Shown: positions 1-5,190 of the stretch, piece after piece | Numbering within the stretch: the stretch's first letter is position 1 | Layout of the letters: each line of letters opens with the position of its first letter | NCBI GenBank assembly: GCA_012965455.1 | Contig: DTSG01000457.1 | Location: forward strand, 1-6,932 | Length of the DNA stretch: 6,932 bases | Direction: 5' to 3' | Source of the DNA: Planctomycetaceae bacterium | Lineage (GTDB): Bacteria > Planctomycetota > Planctomycetia > Pirellulales > Pirellulaceae | Position numbers and translations under genes: made by a program | Notes under the pieces: generated by a model | Told to the model about the DNA's origin: nothing | Databases searched by the model: none | What the model saw: only the letters and a program-made list of their open reading frames with translations

Positions 1-729
1 CATCTAATTGCCATCGAATATGACTATGACATCGCCGTTTTTAAGATCAATGGAGACAAAACCCCTTTCATTCCGATTGCTCCGGCAAAAAAACTAGAAA
101 CCGCCGATATAGTCGTGGGATTTGGAAATCGCAGTAACACTTTCGCTCGAACCAACCTAGACATCCGCCTCGGAATTGTGTCCGACAGCGAACGCTATCT
201 TTTGCACAAAGGACATTTGGCACCATGGTTAGTGACTGATGCGGCGATCGGCCTAGGCTCGCGGGGCACCATCATTGTAAATCTGAAAGGGCAACTTGTG
301 GGATTAGCGGGACACGCACTGCCGCCACAGGCGCTCGTTGGAAAAATGGGGTATGCCCGCAGTTGTGAAGCGGTTTTTCGTGATGTGCTTTCGCGACTTA
401 GAAAAGGTACGCCAGTGCAACCTGGAGCAATTGGACTAAATGTTCGCATGACGGACGAAGGATTGCAAGTAACTGAGGTAACGCCGGCGGGGTCTGCGAA
501 AACAGCGGGAATCGAAATTGGCGATATACTAAAGCGATTTGCTGGGGTTGAATTAACCGATGCGGCAACACTACAGCGGCGACTATTCGGATTGCACGCT
601 GGCGATAGCGTGATGGTTCAGTGGACTCGTTCAGGTGAACCCGCAGAAAAACAAATCACCTTGGGTGCCCGAGTGCATCGACTTAAGCAAGCAGACTTTT
701 TCCTACATGAACCTGCTGTTAAAAACTAG
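1..729 (+). CDS. HtrA/trypsin-like serine protease fold with C-terminal PDZ domain (5' truncated; probable pseudoprotease)
   Basis: The frame is open from base 1 to the TAG at 727-729, giving 242 residues with the N-terminus outside the window. Residues 6-14 (EYDYDIAVF) match the segment that carries the catalytic Asp in HtrA/DegP proteins; the Asp is residue 10. Residues 79-99 align without gaps to the HtrA active-site strand TDAAINPGNSGGPL: TDAAI is kept, but the following bases read GLGSRGTII, so the nucleophile position holds Arg88 (codon 262-264) and the GNSGG oxyanion loop is lost. Residues about 141-224 form a PDZ domain, with an IGLNV carboxylate-binding loop, a TPAGSAKTAGIEIGDIL core and a GDSVMVQW strand. 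Family knowledge says such proteins are usually exported to the envelope for protein quality control. Here I infer a peptide-binding, non-proteolytic role. The catalytic His and any signal peptide lie upstream and cannot be seen. The gene converges on the minus-strand gene ending at 877. Confidence 0.85.
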   Translation, partial: HLIAIEYDYDIAVFKINGDKTPFIPIAPAKKLETADIVVGFGNRSNTFARTNLDIRLGIVSDSERYLLHKGHLAPWLVTDAAIGLGSRGTIIVNLKGQLVGLAGHALPPQALVGKMGYARSCEAVFRDVLSRLRKGTPVQPGAIGLNVRMTDEGLQVTEVTPAGSAKTAGIEIGDILKRFAGVELTDAATLQRRLFGLHAGDSVMVQWTRSGEPAEKQITLGARVHRLKQADFFLHEPAVKN

Positions 730-740
730 GTTACCGGCAA

Positions 741-756
741 TAGCCGCAGCGAGGCT
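741..756. repeat. Small inverted repeat in the convergent intergenic gap
   Basis: TAGCC (741-745) and GGCTA (752-756) can pair as a 5-bp stem around the loop gcagcga. It lies 12 bases past the stop of the PDZ gene in the 147-bp gap between two convergent genes. No T-run follows on the + strand, so it is not a typical intrinsic terminator. The GC-rich 'tagccgcagcgaggcta' style resembles dispersed intergenic palindromes, but only one copy is present here, so repeat status is unproven. Otherwise I see nothing in 730-876. Confidence 0.35.
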
Positions 757-876
757 ACGCCCGCACAGCAGAGGCTTTTGATTCGAGGGAAGGCTCTAGG
801 GTGGCCCAGACGGGTGGGATCCACGCTTAATTGTGCGTCCACTATTCGTGCGGAACTCCAACCCAGTCGTTTTCCT

Positions 877-1470
877 CTACCTTAACCGACTGCGGCCCAG
901 CACTTCGTAACTCGGCGTGCCACGTTCCATAATACTGGCATAAACGATCACTTCATCGACCCACGTTTCCGTTGTCACAATTGTGGTGGAATCGGAGTCG
1001 GAGCCCACTGGGTATTTATTGAATATCGCTTGCAATGGCTCAGCCTGTTCTGCGGTAGAGCGTATCCTAGCTAACGTTAAATGCGGATGGAATTGGCGAG
1101 TTTCACCGTGATAGCCAATATGCCGTGTTTCCTCGTCAACTCTGTCCTGCAACTGACGCAGTGCCGTGACTCCAGTTTGTACTCCCATCCAGACCGTCCG
1201 CGGCCGACTCCGCTCCGGAAAAGCATCTAGCCCACCGCATTCAATCATGAAACTCAACATCCCCTGAGCCGCTCGACCCACAGCCTTGCAAATCTCCGGC
1301 GTATCTTCAATCTGCACTTCACCAAGAAACTTCAAAGCGATATGCATACTCGGCGTCTGCACACATTTTGCGCCAATCTCCGTTTCGTCTATCTGCCGCA
1401 TCATTCGTTGAGCGGCTTTCGTTGTGTCACTCGACACATTGACCGCTACAAAAGTTCGCATAGGTTTCAC
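877..1470 (-). CDS. thpR: RNA 2',3'-cyclic phosphodiesterase, ThpR/LigT family (2H phosphoesterase)
   Basis: The product has 197 residues, the usual size for this family. ThpR/LigT enzymes are cytosolic and open 2',3'-cyclic phosphates on RNA, historically measured as 2'-5' RNA ligase activity. The N-terminus MRTFVAVNV is the typical first strand. The first 2H motif is His43-Ile-Ala-Leu followed by KFLGEV, and the second is His130-Leu-Thr-Leu followed by ARI. Between them PRTVWMGV (residues 90-97) matches the family's central strand. The oddity is Ala45 in the first motif, where the family has Thr or Ser (HxTx). The longest reading starts at GTG 1470, but ATG at 1461 (residue 4) gives the standard family N-terminus MRTF and is at least as likely; neither has a convincing Shine-Dalgarno site. 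The gene lies 36 bp behind the PfkB kinase on the same strand, so co-transcription is likely. Confidence 0.88.
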   Translation of the reverse strand: MKPMRTFVAVNVSSDTTKAAQRMMRQIDETEIGAKCVQTPSMHIALKFLGEVQIEDTPEICKAVGRAAQGMLSFMIECGGLDAFPERSRPRTVWMGVQTGVTALRQLQDRVDEETRHIGYHGETRQFHPHLTLARIRSTAEQAEPLQAIFNKYPVGSDSDSTTIVTTETWVDEVIVYASIMERGTPSYEVLGRSRLR

Positions 1471-1506
1471 AGGACAGCCCCACTTAATTTTTTCTTACGG
1501 ACGGTA

Positions 1507-2430
1507 TTACACTAATGTCATCATGCAACGGAACTCTTCCAAACGCTTATCCAAGTCCGAGCGTTCAATCTGCATCATGCGATCCAAACTAAAATCTTCG
1601 ACGTTATAGCTTGCCACCAACGTCCCATAGACTAGTGCCTTTTTGATGCTATCGAGATCCGTTGCATCTAGCGAAGCTAGATAGCCCATCATCCCACCAG
1701 CAAAACTATCACCGGCACCTGTCGGGTCCACAACGTCCGCGGTTGGGTATGCTGGTAAAACATAACAATCCAAGCACTCCGGGCAATCATCACTTGAGAA
1801 GAACATCGCTCCATGTTCTCCCTTTTTGATCACACAAAATCGGACACCGTACTCCAGCACTTTACGCCCTGCCACGACTAGATTCTCTGCGCCCGTCAAA
1901 AGTTTCGCTTCGCTATCGTTTAGCACTAACCCATCAATCTGTTGCAACAACTCAAGTAGCGACTCGCGATGATCGGTAATCCAAATATCCATCGTATCGG
2001 CCACGACCAATTTTGGTTCGCGCATCTGAGACAGCACCCGCAGTTGAATCTCTGGCATACCGTTGGCTAAAAACACAAACGGCGTGGTTTTATAGGATTC
2101 AGGCAATTCAGGATTAAAGGACCCAAAAACATTCAGATTCAATTCCAACGTCTCGCGATCATTCATGTTCGGCAAGTACTTACCTCTCCAAGAAAACGTC
2201 TTTTCGCCAGCCACAACTTCCAATCCCGCGGTATCAATGTTTCGACTCCGGAACATCTCTGTGTTTTCTTGTGGCCAGTCTTCGCCCACGACTCCCACAA
2301 GATTTACGGGAGTAAAATAGCTCGCTGCATAAGAAAAGAACGTTGCCGAACCGCCCATAACATTTTCTCGAGATGCTGTCGGGGTTTCCACACTGTCAAA
2401 GGCAATCGTACCCACAACCAACAATTTCAT
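1507..2430 (-). CDS. PfkB/ribokinase-family sugar or nucleoside kinase
   Basis: This 307-residue protein has the expected length for a ribokinase-fold cytosolic kinase that uses ATP to phosphorylate a sugar or nucleoside hydroxyl. The N-terminal strand MKLLVVGTIAFDSVETP is followed by the di-glycine substrate motif MGGSATFFSYAAS (residues 25-37). NDSEAKLLTG (171-180) corresponds to the N-x-x-E motif involved in Mg/phosphate binding, KKGEHG (202-207) to the K-x-G-x-x-G strand, and DPTGAGDSFAGG (235-246) to PfkB signature 2 with catalytic base Asp241. Just before signature 2 is a cysteine cluster, Cys216-x2-Cys219-x2-Cys222, that I do not expect in the family. ATG 2430 is preceded by AGGG seven bases upstream (agggtagtaaaATG). 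Substrate specificity cannot be read from the sequence; fructose, ribose, adenosine or another ligand are all possible. thpR follows 36 bp downstream. Confidence 0.9.
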   Translation of the reverse strand: MKLLVVGTIAFDSVETPTASRENVMGGSATFFSYAASYFTPVNLVGVVGEDWPQENTEMFRSRNIDTAGLEVVAGEKTFSWRGKYLPNMNDRETLELNLNVFGSFNPELPESYKTTPFVFLANGMPEIQLRVLSQMREPKLVVADTMDIWITDHRESLLELLQQIDGLVLNDSEAKLLTGAENLVVAGRKVLEYGVRFCVIKKGEHGAMFFSSDDCPECLDCYVLPAYPTADVVDPTGAGDSFAGGMMGYLASLDATDLDSIKKALVYGTLVASYNVEDFSLDRMMQIERSDLDKRLEEFRCMMTLV

Positions 2431-2561
2431 TTTACTACCCTATGTTTGTCTATACATTGACGTCTTTTGGCTACCGAGTTGTTTAGCGTAGCACGTGCAC
2501 TGATTAGCGACACCCCTACAGACTAGGGTTTGGTTGATTCACGATTGTCATTTCGAGAATC
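2431..2561. other. Intergenic gap between the membrane-protein gene and the PfkB gene
   Basis: This 131-bp gap separates two minus-strand genes. It contains CCCTA (2514-2518) and TAGGG (2524-2528), a 5-bp stem with a 5-base loop, without a following T-run on the minus strand. It also holds the perfect 8-bp palindrome GCACGTGC (2491-2498). The gap is long enough for its own promoter for the kinase gene, but I cannot pick out a convincing -35/-10 pair. Whether the membrane-protein gene and the kinase share a transcript is therefore open. Confidence 0.3.
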
Positions 2562-4043
2562 CTAGGCTGCTCGAGAATTGGAGCGACCTGTATGTTGGCG
2601 TTTGAGGCGTGCCAGCTTTTTCCGCATCTTACGAAGTTGTTTGCGAGACATCTTTGTCAAATCATAGCCGCTCCAAAAAGCATCTTCGTCATAATCATCT
2701 CCCTCAGCCGCCCCTTGAACGGATGACGCAAACGCTGGTGTACTCCTCGACTCACGAGCAGCCGCTTCCAATGCATCTGCATATTCACCTGCATCCGCAT
2801 AATCACCTGGATCAATCTCGGAGTCGCTCGCCATCGCTAGCGACTCAGCATACTCCGCTTCCATCTCTTGCTCTAACGCATCTTCATATCCTGCATGCCG
2901 ATTCTCTTCGTCTTGCTCTTCATATTCCACATACTCGTCCTGCACTTCTTCGACTTCTTCATCCTCTTCTAGTGCATCCGACTCATACTCCTCAAAATCC
3001 ACGTCCTCTGCAACCGCTTCGTCCACTTCATCAAAATCGTCCCAGTCCTCTGCCTCTGCCTCTGCCTCCGACTCAGCATCGAGTTCTTCGTCTGCAGTTA
3101 TGTCTTGTTCTTCAAAATGATCTTCCTCCTTAACCACTGCACCTTCGTCCGCTGCAACCATTACGGCACCGGTAATATTCTTGGCAGCGACGACAAATTC
3201 ATGATCGTGGGCTGAACTAATCATCGCAGCTTGCCGCCCTCCTTGTGCCGACAAGTATACGGTACGAGCGTAGATCCAAACTACTGTCGTCATCAACAGG
3301 TTCGCTCCCAGCAAACTCACTGACTGCCCTTCAGCCGAAGTCAGATAACTCGCTCCTAGCACCGATTCCAAGCGAGAACAAACAACCATGCCATAGCCCA
3401 TGGCGGTGAGTACGAACAACGCAAAGCTGCCCATATTACCGCTCAATTCAAAGAACAATCTTATTCCGACGTACGTCGCCACGACACTTACAATCATCAT
3501 CCACCACAATGCTGCTTGGTTCCAAGGTGCAGCAGTCGCAACTCGATCCACCACACTCTGTAATAGTCGATGGGCACCAGTCGCTTGTTCAAAACTCAAG
3601 ACCGCAACTATGGCCGCAACCCACAGCCATATTTTGTAACGACCTTTATAGTCGTCAGCTTTAAAGCGTCTAATTAAATACACCTGGATACTGCCAACAC
3701 ATAACAACAGTAACAATACGCTAGAAACCCAACTTGCCAACGTCCCTGGACCATTCAGAGCAAACAATTCCAGCGGCAAAGAGTTGGACTCTATAGACGC
3801 CTGCCTTGCACCAAGCTGTAGTAAATAAATAACCCCAACGCCTACCAATAACATAGCGACATAAGCCCAGCGACTCAGCGGTATCAAATCGGTGAGACGT
3901 GGTTGATTGCTCAACAGCGCTTGCTCGGAATACATACGGACATTCGACGCAGACCTAGCGTGGATTGGTTTCTTACGGGCAGTTGGTTTTTTGGTTTTTT
4001 CAGCAGTCATCAAGCTCTGGATATCCGTCTCATTGAGCAACAT
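2562..4043 (-). CDS. Uncharacterised six-segment membrane protein with acidic linker and basic C-terminal tail
   Basis: I do not recognise a named family for this 493-residue protein. The N-terminus (1-57) is polar with a basic patch (KTKKPTARKK, 16-25) and no signal peptide. Six hydrophobic segments follow, at roughly 59-78, 101-124, 137-151, 178-200, 205-223 and 242-264, suggesting an inner-membrane bundle with both ends in the cytoplasm. From about residue 299 the protein becomes extremely acidic: 46 of residues 299-381 are Asp or Glu. Low-complexity ADAGEYADALEA-like sequence follows. The last 45 residues (449-493) switch to FWSGYDLTKMSRKQ and then a strongly basic RKMRKKLARLKRQ helix. 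ATG 4043 has no clear ribosome site; ATG 4010 (residue 12) is a possible alternative. It is divergent from the superoxide dismutase gene. The conserved-looking tail hints at a lineage-specific family, with function unknown. Confidence 0.8.
   Translation of the reverse strand: MLLNETDIQSLMTAEKTKKPTARKKPIHARSASNVRMYSEQALLSNQPRLTDLIPLSRWAYVAMLLVGVGVIYLLQLGARQASIESNSLPLELFALNGPGTLASWVSSVLLLLLCVGSIQVYLIRRFKADDYKGRYKIWLWVAAIVAVLSFEQATGAHRLLQSVVDRVATAAPWNQAALWWMMIVSVVATYVGIRLFFELSGNMGSFALFVLTAMGYGMVVCSRLESVLGASYLTSAEGQSVSLLGANLLMTTVVWIYARTVYLSAQGGRQAAMISSAHDHEFVVAAKNITGAVMVAADEGAVVKEEDHFEEQDITADEELDAESEAEAEAEDWDDFDEVDEAVAEDVDFEEYESDALEEDEEVEEVQDEYVEYEEQDEENRHAGYEDALEQEMEAEYAESLAMASDSEIDPGDYADAGEYADALEAAARESRSTPAFASSVQGAAEGDDYDEDAFWSGYDLTKMSRKQLRKMRKKLARLKRQHTGRSNSRAA
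2901..3149 (-). repeat. Acidic low-complexity tract encoded within the membrane protein
   Basis: These bases encode residues 299-381, about 55% Asp/Glu, with short runs such as ESEAEAEAEDWDD and LEEDEEVEEVQDEY. The coding strand is purine-rich GAA/GAG/GAT/GAC. Both Glu and Asp codon types alternate, so this is not a simple expanded nucleotide repeat. It probably forms a disordered, highly negative cytoplasmic linker. Such tracts can bind basic proteins or the protein's own basic tail; that role is inference. Confidence 0.75.
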
Positions 4044-4116
4044 TCATTAAAGCGCAAGGGCTACTCTATTTTTCGGCATTTTCAGGTTTGGTTTTGACCT
4101 TATTAACGACTATTAA

Positions 4117-4144
4117 TTGCCATTCTCAGACCCTTTGCTATAAC
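4117..4144 (+). promoter_or_regulatory. Candidate sigma-70-type promoter for sodA
   Basis: TTGCCA (4117-4122) and TATAAC (4139-4144) each match 5 of 6 consensus bases, with a 16-bp spacer. Initiation near 4151 would give a leader of about 200 nt containing all the hairpins described upstream of sodA. Planctomycete promoters are often poorly conserved, so this is only a candidate. Confidence 0.4.
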
Positions 4145-4191
4145 ATTGGCTACTTCTCATGTCGTAAAACGGTGTCACTGATTGTGAAGCG

Positions 4192-4201
4192 GATAATTAT
4201 C
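4192..4201. promoter_or_regulatory. Perfect 10-bp palindrome GATAATTATC, possible operator
   Basis: GATAATTATC is self-complementary and lies about 150 bp upstream of the superoxide dismutase start. GGATA (4191-4195) can also pair with TATCC (4205-4209). The GATAAT/ATTATC half-sites resemble those of Fur-family operators, and metal or redox regulation of sod genes is common. No regulator is present here, so this assignment is tentative. Confidence 0.25.
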
Positions 4202-4218
4202 GGGTATCCTCCTATTTC

Positions 4219-4234
4219 AAAGCCCCTTGGCTTT
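4219..4234 (+). repeat. 6-bp stem-loop in the sodA leader
   Basis: AAAGCC (4219-4224) and GGCTTT (4229-4234) pair perfectly around the loop CCTT. An imperfect dyad follows at once: CCGTtAC (4235-4241) against GTtACGG (4253-4259), with one T-T mismatch. Together they could form two adjacent hairpins if the transcript starts upstream. Confidence 0.45.
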
Positions 4235-4274
4235 CCGTTACCATTAATAGCAGTTACGGTTTAAAACAACTATT

Positions 4275-4305
4275 TATGAATTTGGGATACCCCTCCCAAT
4301 TCATA
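4275..4305 (+). repeat. Long inverted repeat / hairpin 46 bases before the sodA start
   Basis: TATGAATT (4275-4282), a bulged T, then GGGA (4284-4287) pair with TCCC (4294-4297) followed by AATTCATA (4298-4305). This gives 12 base pairs with one bulge and the loop TACCCC. It is the strongest dyad in the sod upstream region and could be an RNA hairpin or a protein-binding dyad. No T-run follows, so it is not an obvious terminator or attenuator. Confidence 0.55.
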
Positions 4306-4338
4306 CTGTAACGATTGTTAAATAAGTATTTATTCATC

Positions 4339-4342
4339 AGGA
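4339..4342 (+). promoter_or_regulatory. Ribosome binding site fixing the sodA start at 4351
   Basis: AGGA lies eight bases before ATG 4351. The longer reading from TTG 4315 would add 12 residues (LNKYLFIRKIT) absent from the family; ATG 4351 gives MAYELPELPYAYDALEPH, the canonical superoxide dismutase N-terminus. Confidence 0.8.
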
Positions 4343-4350
4343 AAATAACC

Positions 4351-4959
4351 ATGGCATATGAACTTCCCGAACTCCCATACGCATACGATGCGTTAGAACC
4401 ACACATCGATAGCCGCACAATGGAAATCCATCATTCCAAGCACCATGCGGGTTACGTCAGCAAAGTGAACGCTGCGTTAGATGGTAGCGAATGCGGCGAC
4501 CAATCTGTCGAAGATCTAATATCGAATCTCGCCGGTGTCAGTGAGGATATCCGCGGGGCTGTGCGAAACAACGGCGGCGGCCATGCGAATCACTCGTTGT
4601 TCTGGTCGATCATGTCTGCCGCTGGCGGTGGTGAACCAACGGGTGATCTAGCCGCTGCAATCAATGCAGCATGTGGAAGTTTTAATGCTTTTAAAGAAGC
4701 ATTTGGCACTGCTGCCGCGACTCGATTCGGTAGTGGTTGGGCTTGGCTCAGTGTCGATAACGGGCAACTCACCGTCGAAAGCACGCCAAATCAAGATTCA
4801 CCGCTGATGGAAGGTCGCACCCCTATTTTAGGACTCGACGTCTGGGAACACGCCTACTACTTGAATTATCAAAATCGACGGCCCGATTATATTGCAGCGT
4901 TCTTTAATGTTGTAAATTGGGATGCTGTGGCCGAGCGCTATACAGCAGCTACAAGCTAG
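4351..4959 (+). CDS. sodA: Manganese-type superoxide dismutase (Fe/Mn family)
   Basis: This 202-residue cytosolic enzyme, full length for the family, converts superoxide to oxygen and hydrogen peroxide. The N-terminal helical domain begins LPELPYAYDALEPHIDSRTMEIHHSKHH. The four metal ligands are visible: His27 (MEIHH), His81 (NNGGGHANHSLFW), Asp163 and His167 (LDVWEHAYYLNY). Tyr35 in the AGYV segment corresponds to the active-site gateway tyrosine. NQDSPLM places Gln148 at the active-site position used by Mn enzymes, and GGHANHS rather than the Fe-type Q-x-x-NH pattern agrees, so Mn is favoured; Fe or cambialistic use cannot be excluded. No signal peptide is seen. It is transcribed alone: a divergent gene lies upstream and a strong terminator 30 bases downstream. 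The leader is long and dyad-rich, suggesting regulation. Confidence 0.95.
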   Translation: MAYELPELPYAYDALEPHIDSRTMEIHHSKHHAGYVSKVNAALDGSECGDQSVEDLISNLAGVSEDIRGAVRNNGGGHANHSLFWSIMSAAGGGEPTGDLAAAINAACGSFNAFKEAFGTAAATRFGSGWAWLSVDNGQLTVESTPNQDSPLMEGRTPILGLDVWEHAYYLNYQNRRPDYIAAFFNVVNWDAVAERYTAATS

Positions 4960-4970
4960 ATTTTTCTAGC
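4955..4970 (+). repeat. Hairpin embracing the sodA stop codon
   Basis: GCTAGA (4955-4960) and TCTAGC (4965-4970) pair perfectly around TTTT, and the stop TAG (4957-4959) sits in the left arm. It is short and AT-containing. It may stabilise the mRNA end next to the main terminator or be chance. Confidence 0.4.
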
Positions 4971-4988
4971 ACGCTATGCACATTTTCG

Positions 4989-5028
4989 AACTCCATTGCA
5001 CTTTTACGAGCTGCAATGGAGTTTTTTC
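4989..5028 (+). terminator. Rho-independent terminator of sodA
   Basis: AACTCCATTGCA (4989-5000) and TGCAATGGAGTT (5012-5023) form a perfect 12-bp stem around an 11-base loop, running into a TTTTTT tract (5022-5027). It starts 30 bases after the sodA stop. On the minus strand no T-tract follows the stem, so it should act for + strand transcription only. It insulates sodA from the lipoprotein gene. Confidence 0.9.
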
Positions 5029-5036
5029 TTTGGAAT

Positions 5037-5050
5037 TTGACGTTCGTCAA
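5037..5050. promoter_or_regulatory. Operator-like palindrome upstream of the lipoprotein promoter
   Basis: TTGACG (5037-5042) and CGTCAA (5045-5050) are perfect inverted halves around TT. The site ends 20 bp before the candidate -35 hexamer at 5071, a suitable position for an activator. No regulator can be named. Confidence 0.35.
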
Positions 5051-5070
5051 GAAATAATCTAAAAGCGGCA

Positions 5071-5100
5071 TTGACCCATTTTTACGGTAATTGATAACAT
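5071..5100 (+). promoter_or_regulatory. Candidate promoter of the lipoprotein gene
   Basis: TTGACC (5071-5076) matches 5 of 6 bases of the -35 consensus and TAACAT (5095-5100) 4 of 6 of the -10, with an 18-bp spacer. It lies after the sodA terminator and would give a leader of about 85 nt with the hairpin at 5110-5140. Confidence 0.4.
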
Positions 5101-5109
5101 TTGCGAGTC

Positions 5110-5140
5110 GTGAATAAAATGCTCCGCTAACATTATTCAC
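5110..5140 (+). repeat. Inverted repeat in the lipoprotein 5' leader
   Basis: GTGAATAA (5110-5117) and TTATTCAC (5133-5140) are perfect complements. An alternative fold extends the stem with ATG (5119-5121) and CAT (5131-5133) at the cost of a two-base bulge, with loop CTCCGCTAA. It lies close after the candidate -10, so it could be a leader hairpin or an operator dyad. Confidence 0.4.
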
Positions 5141-5190
5141 TATCGACATGTAAAAGTTAAAAAACCGTTTCGCTAAGGACGCGCAAAGTC

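Larger units (their letters stand above)
4044..4350. other. Divergent intergenic/regulatory region upstream of sodA and the membrane-protein gene
   Basis: This 307-bp AT-rich region lies between two divergent starts and has no supportable gene. It contains, in order, a candidate sod promoter (4117-4144), the perfect palindrome GATAATTATC (4192-4201), a 6-bp stem-loop (4219-4234), an imperfect dyad (4235-4259), a 12-bp bulged hairpin (4275-4305), the AT-rich inverted repeat TAAATA-ag-TATTTA (4319-4332) and the sod ribosome site (4339-4342). Reading toward the membrane-protein gene I could not choose a convincing promoter. Confidence 0.5.

Noticed and set aside
1424..1609. Plus-strand open frame of 61 codons across the kinase/thpR junction
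   Set aside because: It overlaps both minus-strand genes, has no motif and no ribosome site; it is a shadow.
2491..2498. GCACGTGC palindrome as an operator
   Set aside because: An 8-bp palindrome is expected by chance in a window of this size and nothing around it supports a function.
2514..2528. CCCTA/TAGGG hairpin as terminator of the membrane-protein gene
   Set aside because: Only five pairs and no T-tract after the stem on the minus strand; kept as a remark only.
2609..3133. Plus-strand open frame of 174 codons, His/Pro/Leu-rich
   Set aside because: It is opposite the acidic tract of the membrane protein; GAA/GAG/GAT codons read backwards give Leu/His/Pro. The membrane protein has clear transmembrane and tail architecture.
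4315..4350. TTG start 12 codons upstream of sodA
   Set aside because: The added residues do not belong to the family and AGGA is placed for ATG 4351.
4949..5149. Minus-strand open frame of 66 codons over the sodA terminator and lipoprotein promoter
   Set aside because: It runs through a strong intrinsic terminator and promoter-like sequences, with no recognisable protein features.
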